NCBI GenBank assembly: GCA_020850595.1
Contig: JADZEK010000013.1
Location: forward strand, 1-64,000
Direction: 5' to 3'
Source of the DNA: Anaerolineales bacterium
GTDB taxonomy: Bacteria > Chloroflexota > Anaerolineae > Anaerolineales > UBA6663
Length of the DNA: 64,000 nt
The first letter of the stretch is position 1, and every line of letters starts with the position of its first letter. Of this stretch, positions 1-11,264 are shown in pieces. The position numbers and the translations under genes were made by a program. The notes beneath the pieces are model-generated. The model was given only the letters and a program-made list of their open reading frames with translations. It was not told the DNA's origin and ran no database searches.

Positions 1-127
1 CTCGTTGGATCAAAGCGCGGTTATACTTAGCCCAGTTGCGGACGCGGTAAGTCGGTTTTCTTTTGGCCACACCTCAAGATTACCCGATTTCCCCGGCCGC
101 AACTTTCCATTTGTGTAACAAAGCCAT
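1..127. other. Unassigned sequence before truncated gene
   Basis: No gene is recognised here. The stretch is visibly richer in A/T than the coding sequence that follows and has a stop codon at 116-118 in the frame of the next reading frame. The similarity of the next gene to its family begins abruptly at 128, so this may be the edge of an inserted or rearranged segment. No transposase remnant or inverted repeat could be identified. Confidence 0.3.
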
Positions 128-550
128 GTGGAGTTGAAACAAGATCGCGCGCCCGGTCGGCCGCTGGCCCCGGCGGTAGTCAAGCTCATCCACGACCACG
201 GCCTGGCGCGGCGCGTGATCGTGTCGTCGTTCCAGTTCAGCAACCTCCGGCAGGTGCGGGCGCTCGACCCCGCGCTGCCCATCGGGCTGCTCTACACCGT
301 GGCGGCGGGGGGCGCTCAACTGGTCCGCTGGCTCACCGCCGCCCTGCGCCCCGAAGCTCATCACCCCGGCTGCTATACCCTGCGGCCGGAAGACATCGCC
401 TGGTTCCACGCCCACGCCTTCCGCGTGAATACCTGGACCGTCAACGACGCGGCCGACCTGCGCCGTCTGGCCGCCGCCGGCGTGGACGCCCTCATCACCA
501 ACCACCCGGCGCTGGCTGTGGCCGAGCGCGCCGCCCTCTCCGCCGCCTGA
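128..550 (+). pseudogene. Glycerophosphodiester phosphodiesterase, C-terminal fragment
   Basis: The 140 residues match the C-terminal half of the GDPD family, which hydrolyses glycerophosphodiesters to glycerol-3-phosphate and an alcohol. The ELK strand that carries a metal-binding Glu is at the very start, followed by VIVSSF, the NTWTVND strand, and the characteristic ending GVDALITNHP. Missing is roughly the first 100 residues, which in the family hold the His-Arg-Gly motif, the Glu-x-Asp metal ligands and the general-acid His. The only start available is a GTG at 128 inside the ELK strand, with no ribosome binding site, and an in-frame stop lies at 116-118. It is therefore almost certainly a non-functional remnant created by a deletion or insertion at about position 125. 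An assembly join at this point would look the same. Confidence 0.8.
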
Positions 551-577
551 CCGCCTGGCCTCTCCTTCGCCGAAAAC

Positions 578-1852
578 CTAGTTGGCCGGCTGCCACGCCG
601 CCGATAGTTGCGCGCCGGCGGCGGCCAGAAGTTGCTGCACCGCCGCGTCGAGCTGCGGGTCGCGCCCGGCCGTATGATCGTCCTCCGTCAGCGGCACGGT
701 CACATCCGGCGTAATGCCCTGCTCATGAATACTGCGGCCGTCCGGCGTGTACCAGCGGGCGATGGTCACGCGCACCGCGCCGTTGTCGCCGCGCAGTTGG
801 TGCCAGTTCTGCACCGAACCCTTGCCAAACGAAGTCTCGCCTACCAGCGTGCCGCGCGCCTGGTCCTGAATGGCTCCCGCCACAATCTCCGCCGCCGAAG
901 CTGAGCCTTGGTTAATCAGCACCACCAGCGGAATAGCAGTCGCCAAGCCGCTGCCCTGAGCGTCATACTCGATCTGGCGGCCGTCGCCGAACTGTTCCTT
1001 CATCACCAGCGTGCCGCGCGGCAGAAATTGGCTGGACACCTCAATCGCCGTATCCAGTAAACCGCCGGGGTTGCCGCGCAGGTCCAGCACCAATCCCGCC
1101 GGGTCCGCGTCCAGCAGAGACCGCAGTGTGTCCTTCAGTTCCTGCGCCGTGTGTTCGCCAAAGTCATTGATCTTCACGTAGGCGATGTTGCCCTCCAGCA
1201 GCTTGCCTTCCACCGAGGCCACCGTGATCCGCGCCCGTACCACGTCGAAGCTCAAAGCCTCGCTCGCGCCCGCGTCGCCGGCCCGCTGAATGTCCAGGCG
1301 GACGGTGCTGCCCGCCGGGCCGCGCACCAGGCGCACCGCTTCCAACTCCGTCAGCCCGGTCACGTCAGTGCCGTCTACCGCCACAATCATGTCGCCGGGC
1401 AGCAGGCCCGCCGCTTCGGCCGGCGAGCCGGGGAAGGGCGAAACGATGCGCAGGCCGACGCCTTCCACGCCTTCGACGTACGCCCCAATGCCCTCGAACT
1501 GCCCGCTCTGGTCGGCGCTGATGAGCATGTATTCGTCCGGCGGGATGTAGCTGGTGTGCTGATCGCCCAGCGCGTTCAGCATCCCCGCGATAGCGCCCTG
1601 CATCAGCTTCACATCATCCAGCGGCTGGTCCACGTACTCGTCGTGCGCGAAGTTCCAGGCCTCCCAAAAGGGCGCAAAGAGCGCGCGCAGTTCGGCGGGC
1701 GTGCCGCCGCTCGCGCCGTCGCTCGCCGGCCCGTCGAGTCCGCTGGCCGGGTTGGCCGTGTAGTGCCCGACGATAAAGCCGCCCACGAAGATGACCATGC
1801 CCGTCAGGGCCACCAGCATCAGCGTCAGCGACGTGCGCACAAAGCCATTCAT
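578..1852 (-). CDS. S41 family carboxy-terminal processing protease
   Basis: This is a CtpA/Prc-type serine protease of 424 residues that would cut proteins near their C-termini outside the cytoplasm. An N-terminal hydrophobic anchor (about residues 7-30) is followed by a short linker, a PDZ domain (about 110-200, with GIGAYVE and GLLPGDMIVAVDG) and the peptidase S41 core. The catalytic Ser lies in NQGSASAAEI and the Lys in SFGKGSVQ, so the Ser/Lys dyad is intact. The ATG at 1852 is preferred over the GTG at 1870 because GGGAG lies eight bases upstream of it. Length and domain order are normal for the family. No partner gene adjoins it; the blue-copper lipoprotein gene lies upstream on the same strand. 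Confidence 0.93.
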   Translation of the reverse strand: MNGFVRTSLTLMLVALTGMVIFVGGFIVGHYTANPASGLDGPASDGASGGTPAELRALFAPFWEAWNFAHDEYVDQPLDDVKLMQGAIAGMLNALGDQHTSYIPPDEYMLISADQSGQFEGIGAYVEGVEGVGLRIVSPFPGSPAEAAGLLPGDMIVAVDGTDVTGLTELEAVRLVRGPAGSTVRLDIQRAGDAGASEALSFDVVRARITVASVEGKLLEGNIAYVKINDFGEHTAQELKDTLRSLLDADPAGLVLDLRGNPGGLLDTAIEVSSQFLPRGTLVMKEQFGDGRQIEYDAQGSGLATAIPLVVLINQGSASAAEIVAGAIQDQARGTLVGETSFGKGSVQNWHQLRGDNGAVRVTIARWYTPDGRSIHEQGITPDVTVPLTEDDHTAGRDPQLDAAVQQLLAAAGAQLSAAWQPAN

Positions 1853-1940
1853 ACCCGCACTCCCGTTCACAAGTCCACGCTCGGCAATGGGGCTATCTTA
1901 AGCCCGATTGGTAAGTGGCGCATGAGAGGCCTTAACGCGC

Positions 1941-1966
1941 GACGCCGGGCTGGCCGGCCCGGCGTC
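1941..1966 (-). terminator. Ten-base-pair hairpin after the blue-copper gene
   Basis: GACGCCGGGC (1941-1950) and GCCCGGCGTC (1957-1966) form a perfect 10-bp stem with a 6-base loop, 30 bases past the stop codon of the minus-strand cupredoxin gene. There is no run of T after it on the minus strand, so it may be a processing or Rho-assisted end rather than a classical intrinsic terminator. Confidence 0.45.
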
Positions 1967-1995
1967 GTGAGCGATATAGAGGTTGGGTCGGGCTG

Positions 1996-2373
1996 CTAGT
2001 TGACCGTCAGCGTGCCGATCATGCCGGCTTCCTTGTGGCCCGGCACATCGCAGTAGAATGTGTAGGTGCCGGGGGTGGTCGGCGTAAAAGTGTGCGCCTC
2101 CGACTTGGCGCCGCCCGCCACTGGGCCGACGTGCAGATTGAAGTCGTCAATGACGAAGTTGTGCTCAAGCACCCCCTTGTTGTCGAGGATGATGGTGACC
2201 GGCTCGCCCGCCTTGACCGTCAGCGCGGCCGGGTCATACTTGAAGGTATCCATTGCGCCCACGGTAAAGTCGGCCCCGGCCGGCGTGGCGGCTGCCCCGC
2301 CGCTGCACCCGCTAATGGTCAGGGCCACGCCCAGCGCCACAATGGTCAGGCCAAAAGACAGCTTGCTTTTCAC
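1996..2373 (-). CDS. Plastocyanin/azurin-like blue copper lipoprotein
   Basis: A small secreted type-1 copper electron carrier of 125 residues. The N-terminus has a short basic segment, a hydrophobic stretch and the lipobox ISGC, so it should be cleaved by signal peptidase II and lipid-anchored outside. The cupredoxin domain shows the first copper His in VLEHNF and the C-terminal ligand loop CDVPGHKEAGM with Cys, His and Met in place. The start is a GTG at 2373 with AAGGAG eight to nine bases upstream; an ATG-like start further upstream would add an N-terminal extension unlike the family. It has its own AT-rich promoter region and sits just past the terminator of the enolase operon. Likely role is electron transfer to a terminal oxidase or reductase. 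Confidence 0.9.
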   Translation of the reverse strand: MKSKLSFGLTIVALGVALTISGCSGGAAATPAGADFTVGAMDTFKYDPAALTVKAGEPVTIILDNKGVLEHNFVIDDFNLHVGPVAGGAKSEAHTFTPTTPGTYTFYCDVPGHKEAGMIGTLTVN

Positions 2374-2403
2374 GTTCAACTCTCCTTCTTTGCATACAAA
2401 GCG

Positions 2404-2434
2404 TATATACAAAATCCAAATGAGAATAATAGCA
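2404..2434 (-). promoter_or_regulatory. Promoter candidate for the blue-copper lipoprotein gene
   Basis: In an otherwise GC-rich window this segment is AT-rich. On the minus strand it carries an extended -10 like element TGCTATTAT (2426-2434) and a second TATATA box (2404-2409), both between the terminator at 2469-2511 and the GTG start at 2373. No good -35 was seen for either. Confidence 0.4.
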
Positions 2435-2468
2435 CAATCCGGCCGGTTTGCCGTCGCCAGCCCAACAC

Positions 2469-2511
2469 AAAAAAAGCGGCGGAACGCTCCACGCAATGAG
2501 CGTTCCGCCGC
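2469..2511 (-). terminator. Intrinsic terminator of the enolase operon
   Basis: A perfect 14-bp stem (2476-2489 with 2498-2511, 8-base loop) is followed on the minus strand by seven T residues (2475-2469). It lies 47 bases after the enolase stop codon and separates that operon from the blue-copper gene. It is one of the two textbook intrinsic terminators in the window. Confidence 0.92.
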
Positions 2512-2557
2512 CGCGCAGGTGCGGGTGTGGCAAGCCCCCGCTCGACCGACAGACCCC

Positions 2558-5352
<2,795 letters not shown>

Positions 5353-5412
5353 TGCTGGTGGTGGTGCGCGGCCATGTTCAGAAACAAGAAGTCCGTTGCA
5401 GGCGTGTGCTGC

Positions 5413-5475
5413 GCATAGCCACGGCGGCAGAGCGTGTGCCCGCGCCGGGCACGAGGAGCCACGGCGAGGCTATGC
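5413..5475. repeat. Nested inverted repeat between the two DUF4129 genes
   Basis: The 216-base gap between the two DUF4129 genes (5353-5568) holds no gene. Inside it, GCATAGCC (5413-5420) pairs with GGCTATGC (5468-5475), and within that pair GTGCCCG (5436-5442) pairs with CGGGCAC (5446-5452). The short word AGCCACGGCG occurs just inside both outer arms as a direct repeat. The element could fold as a branched RNA or a DNA cruciform. There is no T run to make it a classical terminator. Confidence 0.5.
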
Positions 5476-5568
5476 GAATTTGGCGGGTCGGAGCGCGTAA
5501 GCCTCAGCATCGCGTGACGAGAATCGGGGCGGCTGGCCGGTATTCGCGCAAGTCAGCGCAGGCGCGCC

Positions 5569-6984
5569 CTACTGCCGGCCCACCACTCGGGCGGCGGCGA
5601 CGGTTTGCACGCGGCTTAGCGCGCTCTGCGCGGCGTGCGCCTCCGCCAGCGACGGGGCCTCATCTGCGTAACGCGCCAGAACGTAAGTGTGCGTGAGGGC
5701 GTCAATGGCGTCAGTCGCCTGGGGCAGCGCCTCGGCCAACGCGGAGGCGTAGGCCGCGGGTGTTTGGCCGGCAGTTCGGCGCGGCAGGCTGGAAGCGGGC
5801 GCCCACTCCAACAGCGTTTGGTAGGTGCGGCGCACCATCAGGCGTGGGTCATCCCGTGGGCCGGCGAGGGCCAGGTAGCCGGAGGCGGCGGCCGGCCCAG
5901 CGCGCGGCCGGAACAGTAGCGCCCGCAGTTGGGCCAGCAGCAAGTCACGGGTCGCGATGCTGTCGCGCTCTTCATCCAGGTTCCTGCGCCCGCCGCGGTT
6001 GAAGCGCTGCAGCGCAAACCAAAACACCAGCCCGATCACCATGACCACCACCAGCAGCGACAGCCCTTGCCGCGCCACGTTCAGCATCGGGTGTTGCTCG
6101 AGGAACGACAGCGTTTGCTGCCCCGTCTCCTCCAGCGTGGGCAGTGGCGAGAACACAAACGCGCTGTCGAGCCGGCCGGTCAGCGCCCGGATGACGGGCG
6201 TGATCAGCCAGGCCGTGAAGAAGACCATCGTGCCGATGACGGCCACGAAGGCGATGGTGACGGCATTGGCGACGGCGGTGAGAATGCCCGCCACTTGCTC
6301 GAACAGGTCGGGCGAAATCAGCAAGCCGGTGAGCAAGCCGATGGCGAGGATGCCGCCAATGACGACCGCGACCGTGCCGAGCCAGTAGCGGTTGTGGGCG
6401 GGCCAGTGGCCCATCACCTCCGACTGCCACCGGCGCGCATTCTCCACGCTGACCAGGGCCAACGCGCTCAGGCCCGTGGCGAAAAAGACCAGGACGGTGA
6501 CCAGCCCCTCCTCGGCGGTGATAAGCGGGCGGACTTGGTTGACGGCGTAAATCAACGCCAGGGCGGCCGTGCCCCGGTAGAAGTCGCGCTCGAGCTGCTC
6601 CTGCGGCACGCTGGAGCGGCCCAGCACGATGCCCTGCCACCACATATAGGCGCAGGCCGCCACGCCCAGAAACACCGGCGAGATATAGTCGCCCCAATCC
6701 ACCAGCCGCCGCCAAAACTCGCTGGGCGAGTCGAAGCCGTAGGTGAGCCACGCTAGACTCAGCACGGCCCCGATGCCGCCTCCGGCGACGACCAGGCGCC
6801 GCCAGCGCCCCTCCACCTGCGCCGGCGCCCAGCGCGTGAGCCACATGGCCGCCAGCAGCAGCAAGCCCAACGCCCAGGGAGCCAGCGGCGGCGCGCTGTA
6901 CGCGGGCGGCACAGCGCGCACCGACCACACGACGCACAGCGACACCCAGGCGCTGGTCAGCACCGCCGCGGCCGGCGGCAGCAT
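5569..6984 (-). CDS. Membrane protein with C-terminal DUF4129 domain (copy 2)
   Basis: A 471-residue membrane protein with about four helices at the N-terminus, a further hydrophobic middle section, and a C-terminal DUF4129 domain (about residues 370-470; YLALAGPRDDPRLMVRRTYQ, AGQTPAAYASAL, YVLARYADEAPS). The C-terminal domain is close to that of the neighbouring copy, while the N-terminal halves have diverged. The start is placed at the ATG at 6984, preceded by GAGG and eight bases after the DUF58 stop, because the longer in-frame extension is arginine/proline-rich and lies inside the DUF58 gene. Translational coupling to DUF58 is likely. Role unknown, presumed part of a MoxR-DUF58-DUF4129 envelope module. 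Confidence 0.83.
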   Translation of the reverse strand: MLPPAAAVLTSAWVSLCVVWSVRAVPPAYSAPPLAPWALGLLLLAAMWLTRWAPAQVEGRWRRLVVAGGGIGAVLSLAWLTYGFDSPSEFWRRLVDWGDYISPVFLGVAACAYMWWQGIVLGRSSVPQEQLERDFYRGTAALALIYAVNQVRPLITAEEGLVTVLVFFATGLSALALVSVENARRWQSEVMGHWPAHNRYWLGTVAVVIGGILAIGLLTGLLISPDLFEQVAGILTAVANAVTIAFVAVIGTMVFFTAWLITPVIRALTGRLDSAFVFSPLPTLEETGQQTLSFLEQHPMLNVARQGLSLLVVVMVIGLVFWFALQRFNRGGRRNLDEERDSIATRDLLLAQLRALLFRPRAGPAAASGYLALAGPRDDPRLMVRRTYQTLLEWAPASSLPRRTAGQTPAAYASALAEALPQATDAIDALTHTYVLARYADEAPSLAEAHAAQSALSRVQTVAAARVVGRQ

Positions 6985-6991
6985 GAGGTCC

Positions 6992-8215
6992 TCAACCCAA
7001 TTCCAGCGCTTCAAGCTCGGTCCAGTCTTGGGTGACGACATACACGGGGATGGCAGCGGGCAAGCTGGTCGCCGGCACACGGCCGGGCGCGGCGATGAGC
7101 ACCAGCGTCGCCGGGTGGCCGGCGTCGTGCAGAGCCAGCAGCGCCGATTGAATGGCCTCAGTGGCGAGCGCCGACACGGCCACCACACTCGCGCCGAACG
7201 GCAGCGTGGTCGCCTCCAGGCGCAAGAGCTGATCGAACGGCATGAGCGTGAAGTGGGTCAGCTGCGCCAGGGTTTCCAGGATGCGCGTCAGTTGGGTCGC
7301 ATGGCGGGTGGCCGGCAGCCGCACGCGGTGGCTGGCGTCGCGCGCGCTGTTGTTGGTGAACAGGCCGACCGGCTGGCAGCGGTCGAGCGCGGCGTTAGCG
7401 AGCGAGGCGGCCGCCATCAGCACCGTCTCAAAGTGAGCGCCAAGTACGCCCTCGTAGGCGTGCTCCAGCGTCTGGCCGTTCACGCACACGATCAGGTGCT
7501 GGCTGGCCCCCGGTTCGAACACCTTGGTCTGCAAGCGGCCCTGGTGGGCGGTGCTCTTCCAGTGGATATGACGGATGCTGTCGCCGGGGCTGTAGTCGCG
7601 CACGCCGGCCAGGCGCAGCGGGTCTTCGACAATCCGGCGGGTGGCCGCCTCCTCGCCGGCCGGGCGCGCCAGCCGCAGCCGCAGTTCCTCCACGGTCACC
7701 AGGCGCGGGTAGACCAGCAGCGTGTGCGTCTCGGTCTGCTCGCGCAAACGCGTTTGAAACCCAAAAATGTCGCCCGAGGCCAGCCGGGCCGGCCCGAACT
7801 CGTAGGCGCCGCGCCGCTGGGCGGTCAGCCGATAGCGCCGGCGCACGCGCTCATACCAGCGCAGGCTGAGCAAGTTAGTGAGCGTGCGGCGGTGATCTTT
7901 GCTGGCGCTGGAAAGCTCCGTGCGCTCGACCGCAAAGTCTTCGGGGAACTCGTCCTCGACCTTCAGCCAGGCCAGCGGCAGAGGCTTGGCGTTGACAATC
8001 TCCACCCACAGCTGCACCTGCTCCCCGCAAAACAGCCGGTCGGCCTCGAACTGGCGGCGGTAGCTCACGCCCGCCAGGCAATAGCGCCCCCACAGCGCGG
8101 AAGCCGCCGCGACCAGCAGCAACAGCACATCCAACAGAAGCAGCAGCGGGCTGCGCAGCAGGAGGCTGACGATCAACAGGGCGCCGATCAGCAGCCGGCT
8201 GAGGCGGCTTGTCAT
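6992..8215 (-). CDS. DUF58 domain-containing protein
   Basis: The protein has 407 residues, two N-terminal membrane segments (about residues 7-45), a beta-rich middle region and the DUF58 core, with the diagnostic GDSIRHIHWKSTAHQGRLQTKVFEP split across about 216-240, followed by a von Willebrand factor A-like fold. DUF58 proteins are nearly always partners of MoxR AAA ATPases, which are thought to remodel or activate them. Here the moxR stop lies a single base upstream of this start, and a DUF4129 gene follows eight bases after the stop, the standard arrangement. The substrate is not known. Confidence 0.9.
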   Translation of the reverse strand: MTSRLSRLLIGALLIVSLLLRSPLLLLLDVLLLLVAAASALWGRYCLAGVSYRRQFEADRLFCGEQVQLWVEIVNAKPLPLAWLKVEDEFPEDFAVERTELSSASKDHRRTLTNLLSLRWYERVRRRYRLTAQRRGAYEFGPARLASGDIFGFQTRLREQTETHTLLVYPRLVTVEELRLRLARPAGEEAATRRIVEDPLRLAGVRDYSPGDSIRHIHWKSTAHQGRLQTKVFEPGASQHLIVCVNGQTLEHAYEGVLGAHFETVLMAAASLANAALDRCQPVGLFTNNSARDASHRVRLPATRHATQLTRILETLAQLTHFTLMPFDQLLRLEATTLPFGASVVAVSALATEAIQSALLALHDAGHPATLVLIAAPGRVPATSLPAAIPVYVVTQDWTELEALELG

Positions 8216-8216
8216 G

Positions 8217-9179
8217 TCAGGCCGACCAGCTCTCCTCGACCGGCACCGGCACGCGGCTGACCACTTCCTTGAGAATGTCAGCCACGGCCTTGCCGCGCAG
8301 CCGCGACTGGCCGGACGGCATCAGCCGGTGCGCCAGCACGGGCGTGAGCAGGGTCTGTATGTCGTCGGGGTTGACAAAGTTGCGCCCGCGGATGGCGGCC
8401 AGCGCCTGGGCGCAGCGGTACAGGGCGAGTGCGCCGCGCGGGCTGGCCCCCAGGGCCACGGCGGCGTTTTCGCGGGTGGCGCGCACCAGGGCGAGGACAT
8501 AAGTCTCCAGCACGTCGCTGACGTGGACGCTGCGGATGACGGCGTTCAGCGCCACGATCTGTTCGCCCGAGGCCGCCGGCTCTAGCTCGGCCAGCGGATC
8601 GGCCGTGCGGAAGCGCCGCAGGATAGCGCGCTCGTCCTCGCTGTCGGGGTAGCCCAATGATAGGCGCAGCAAGAAGCGATCAAGCTGCGCTTCGGGCAGC
8701 GGAAACGTGCCCTCCAGTTCGATCGGGTTCTGCGTGGCGATGACCAGGAACGGCCGCGGGAGCGGGCGGCTGACGCCGTCCACCGTCACCTGGCGCTCCT
8801 CCATCGCTTCGAGCAGCGCCGACTGCGTGCGCGGTCCGGCGCGATTGATCTCATCCGCCAGTACGATTTGGGCCATGATCGGCCCCGGCCGGAACTCAAA
8901 GTCGCCGGACTTCTGGTTGAAGACGTTGACGCCGGTGATGTCGGAAGGCAGCAGGTCGGGCGTAAATTGCAGGCGCTGGAAGGAGCAGCCCAGCGAGCGG
9001 GCCAGCGCCTTGGCCAGCGTCGTTTTCCCCAGGCCGGGCACATCTTCGAGCAGCACGTGGCCGTGGCTGAGCAGCGCCACCACCAGCAGCTCGATGGCCG
9101 ACTCCTTCCCGACCATGACGCGCCCAATGTTATCTTGGAGGGCGCGCGCGCTAACCTGGACAGACTGCACGTTCAGCAT
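8217..9179 (-). CDS. MoxR family AAA+ ATPase
   Basis: A 320-residue AAA+ ATPase of the MoxR/RavA clade, thought to act as a chaperone for VWA-type partners. Walker A is GLGKTTLAK (about residue 50), Walker B with adjoining motif is VLADEINRAGPRTQSALLEAMEE (split here at the Ala: VLADEINRA, GPRTQSALLEAMEE), sensor 1 is FLVIATQNP, and the arginine-containing ASPRGALAL region is present. It heads the minus-strand set moxR, DUF58, DUF4129, DUF4129, enolase. The length is normal and all nucleotide-binding motifs look intact. Confidence 0.95.
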   Translation of the reverse strand: MLNVQSVQVSARALQDNIGRVMVGKESAIELLVVALLSHGHVLLEDVPGLGKTTLAKALARSLGCSFQRLQFTPDLLPSDITGVNVFNQKSGDFEFRPGPIMAQIVLADEINRAGPRTQSALLEAMEERQVTVDGVSRPLPRPFLVIATQNPIELEGTFPLPEAQLDRFLLRLSLGYPDSEDERAILRRFRTADPLAELEPAASGEQIVALNAVIRSVHVSDVLETYVLALVRATRENAAVALGASPRGALALYRCAQALAAIRGRNFVNPDDIQTLLTPVLAHRLMPSGQSRLRGKAVADILKEVVSRVPVPVEESWSA

Positions 9180-9217
9180 TCAGACTCCCGGTGCGCCGCG
9201 CCGTCTGCCGCGGCGCG

Positions 9218-10030
9218 CTAACGAAGATCGTGCAGACTGCCGGTGCTGCGCGTGGGCTGACCGGGTTCTGGGCGTGTCGTGGGGCTGGGGGCCTTGCGCA
9301 CCTTGGTCATGTCGGCCTTGGCCGTGATGGCGCGCGCCAGGTTCACCTGGTCGAAGATTGCGCCGGTGACATCCGCTCCCGATAGGTCGGCTCCGTCGAG
9401 CCGGGCGGCCGTGAAGTCCGTATTCACCAGGCGCGCGCCCGACAGGTCCGCGCCGGTCAGATCGGCCTCCTGCAGTTGCGCCCCGCTCAGGTTGGCGCGA
9501 TTGAGGTCCACGCGGGCCATCTGGGCGCTGCGGGCGCGCACCCGGCTCAGGTTGGCCTCGAAAAAGTTGGACAAAGCCAGGTTGGCGCCAAATAGGTTTG
9601 CGCCGGAGAGGTCGGCCTTGCTGAAATCGGCGCGGCTGGCGTTGGCGTTGTTCAGATTGGCGGCGGTTAGCGCGGCGACGCTGAAGCTGGCGCGCGTCAA
9701 GTTCGCTTCGGTGAGGTCCGCTTCGCTCAGGTCAGCCTTGCCCAGGTCGGCGCGGGTCAGATCGGCGCGGACCATGCTGGCCGCGATCAGGATGGCGCGG
9801 CTGCACAGCGCCTCGAAGAAGTTGGCGCCCGATAGGTTAGCCCGGGTCAGGTTGGTTTTGATCAAGGTCGCGCGGCTCAGGTCGGTGCGAGCCAGGTTCG
9901 CCCAGCTTAGGTCGGCCCCGCTCAGGTCGGCCAGCCACAAGTTGGCGTCGCTGAGGTCAATCTTAACTAACCATAACGGGCGCGGCCGGTTCAAAAGATC
10001 GTAAATCTGGTAGGCGGTCAGCTGGGTCAT
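9218..10030 (-). CDS. Pentapeptide repeat protein
   Basis: A 270-residue protein made almost entirely of A(D/N)Lxx repeats (ADLSG, ANLAR, TDLSR and so on) from about residue 25 to 240, which should fold as a long right-handed quadrilateral beta-helix. The N-terminal 20 residues (TAYQIYDLLNRPRPL) and a Thr/Pro/Arg-rich tail flank it. Some members mimic DNA and protect gyrase, but no feature here proves that role. The ATG at 10030 overlaps the stop of the M20 hydrolase gene (ATGA), so the two are translationally coupled, and this start gives a sensible N-terminus. There is no signal peptide, so a cytoplasmic location is expected. Confidence 0.9.
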   Translation of the reverse strand: MTQLTAYQIYDLLNRPRPLWLVKIDLSDANLWLADLSGADLSWANLARTDLSRATLIKTNLTRANLSGANFFEALCSRAILIAASMVRADLTRADLGKADLSEADLTEANLTRASFSVAALTAANLNNANASRADFSKADLSGANLFGANLALSNFFEANLSRVRARSAQMARVDLNRANLSGAQLQEADLTGADLSGARLVNTDFTAARLDGADLSGADVTGAIFDQVNLARAITAKADMTKVRKAPSPTTRPEPGQPTRSTGSLHDLR

Positions 10031-11256
10031 GCGTGCTGCCTCCCCGTCGCCAGGGCCGCCGGCAGCAAGGCATACCACTCCGTGGCGCGCACCAGGTCGT
10101 CGAGCGGAACCTGGTCGCGCAGGCTGTGGGCCGTCGTTTCCACCCCGGCGGCGAAGATAAGGGTCGGGATGTGCGCCTTGCCCATCCAGTAGATGGCGTT
10201 GGTGGAGAAATTGAGCTTGCCGGTCTTGGCGGGGTGCCGCCAGAGCGTTTCGCTGGCGGCCAGGCCGGCCTGCACCAGCCGGTGGTCCTCCGGCAACGCC
10301 CAGGCCGGGAAGTACTTTTCCACTGGGTAGACGAAACCTGTGTAGCTGGGCGTGGCGTATTGCATGATCTCTACGCGCACGGCGTGTTGTTCGTCGTGTG
10401 GGATCAGGGCCTCCACCTGCGCCAATGCCTCTTCCTTCGTCTCTCCAAACGTCAGCCGGCGGTCAATAAAGACGGTGGCCTCGTCGGGGACGGCGTTGAG
10501 CGATGGTGAGCGGCTCTGGATGATGCTGGCCGTAATGCGGCCCTGGCCCAGGAACGGGTCAATGTGCAGTTGGTCGTTCAGGTCGCGCACGCCCTGCAAG
10601 ACGGGGATGAGCTTGTAGATGGCGTTTTCGCCGAGTTGGTTGGAAGCCGCGTGCGCCGAGCGCCCCTTGGCCACGACCTTCAGTTCCACGCGGCCCTTGT
10701 GCCCCCGGTAGACGTTCATTTCCGTTGGCTCGCCGACCACCACGAAGTCCGGCTTGATCTTCTCGACCTCGACCAACACCTGGCAGCACAGGCCGTCACA
10801 GTCCTCTTCCATGTTGCCGAAATAATAGAGCGTGTAGCCATCGAGCAGGCCCAGGTCGCGGGCCAGCGCCATGCCATAGATCATGCCCGGGGTTGACTGC
10901 TTCTCGTCGCCTGCCCCGCGCGCGAACAGGATGCCGTTCTCCACCTTGCCGATAAACGGGTCCCACTCCCAGTCGTTGCGGTCGCCTACGTCCACGGTGT
11001 CCAGGTGCGAGTCGTACAGCAGCTTGGTCGGGCCCGAACCAATGCGGCCAATCACGTTGCCCATCTGATCAAAGCGGGCCTCCGCGAAGCCCAGGCGCTC
11101 CATTTCCTCGATCACGCGCCGGCCGACGGCCCCGATGTCGCCCATGATGCTGGGGATGGCGACTAGGTCGCGCATGAACTGCACGATGGCGGGCCGCTGA
11201 GCGGCCACGCGCGCCTGGATTTCGGCGGCCAGTTCGGGGGTGGAGGCGGCTGGCAT
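10027..11256 (-). CDS. M20 family metallohydrolase, YgeY-like
   Basis: A zinc-dependent amidohydrolase or peptidase of 409 residues. Metal-binding motifs are YDSHLDTV (His, then Asp), the bridging Asp in GAGDEK, the Glu pair in NMEEDCDG, GEPT, and the C-terminal His in ETTAHS. The overall sequence, including the shared GRSAHAA dimerisation segment, resembles the YgeY group, often linked to selenium-related or purine-catabolic clusters in other bacteria. No selenium or purine gene is visible nearby, so the substrate remains open. The ATG at 11256 has AGAGG five bases upstream; a GTG at 11262 is possible. It sits between fabI (eight bases upstream) and the pentapeptide gene. Confidence 0.88.
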   Translation of the reverse strand: MPAASTPELAAEIQARVAAQRPAIVQFMRDLVAIPSIMGDIGAVGRRVIEEMERLGFAEARFDQMGNVIGRIGSGPTKLLYDSHLDTVDVGDRNDWEWDPFIGKVENGILFARGAGDEKQSTPGMIYGMALARDLGLLDGYTLYYFGNMEEDCDGLCCQVLVEVEKIKPDFVVVGEPTEMNVYRGHKGRVELKVVAKGRSAHAASNQLGENAIYKLIPVLQGVRDLNDQLHIDPFLGQGRITASIIQSRSPSLNAVPDEATVFIDRRLTFGETKEEALAQVEALIPHDEQHAVRVEIMQYATPSYTGFVYPVEKYFPAWALPEDHRLVQAGLAASETLWRHPAKTGKLNFSTNAIYWMGKAHIPTLIFAAGVETTAHSLRDQVPLDDLVRATEWYALLPAALATGRQHA

Positions 11257-11264
11257 GGGCACCT

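Noticed and set aside
9218-10030. Regular short DNA periodicity suggesting a CRISPR or tandem repeat
   Set aside because: The period is 15 bases in frame and comes from the pentapeptide repeats of a protein; there are no spacers or identical direct repeats.
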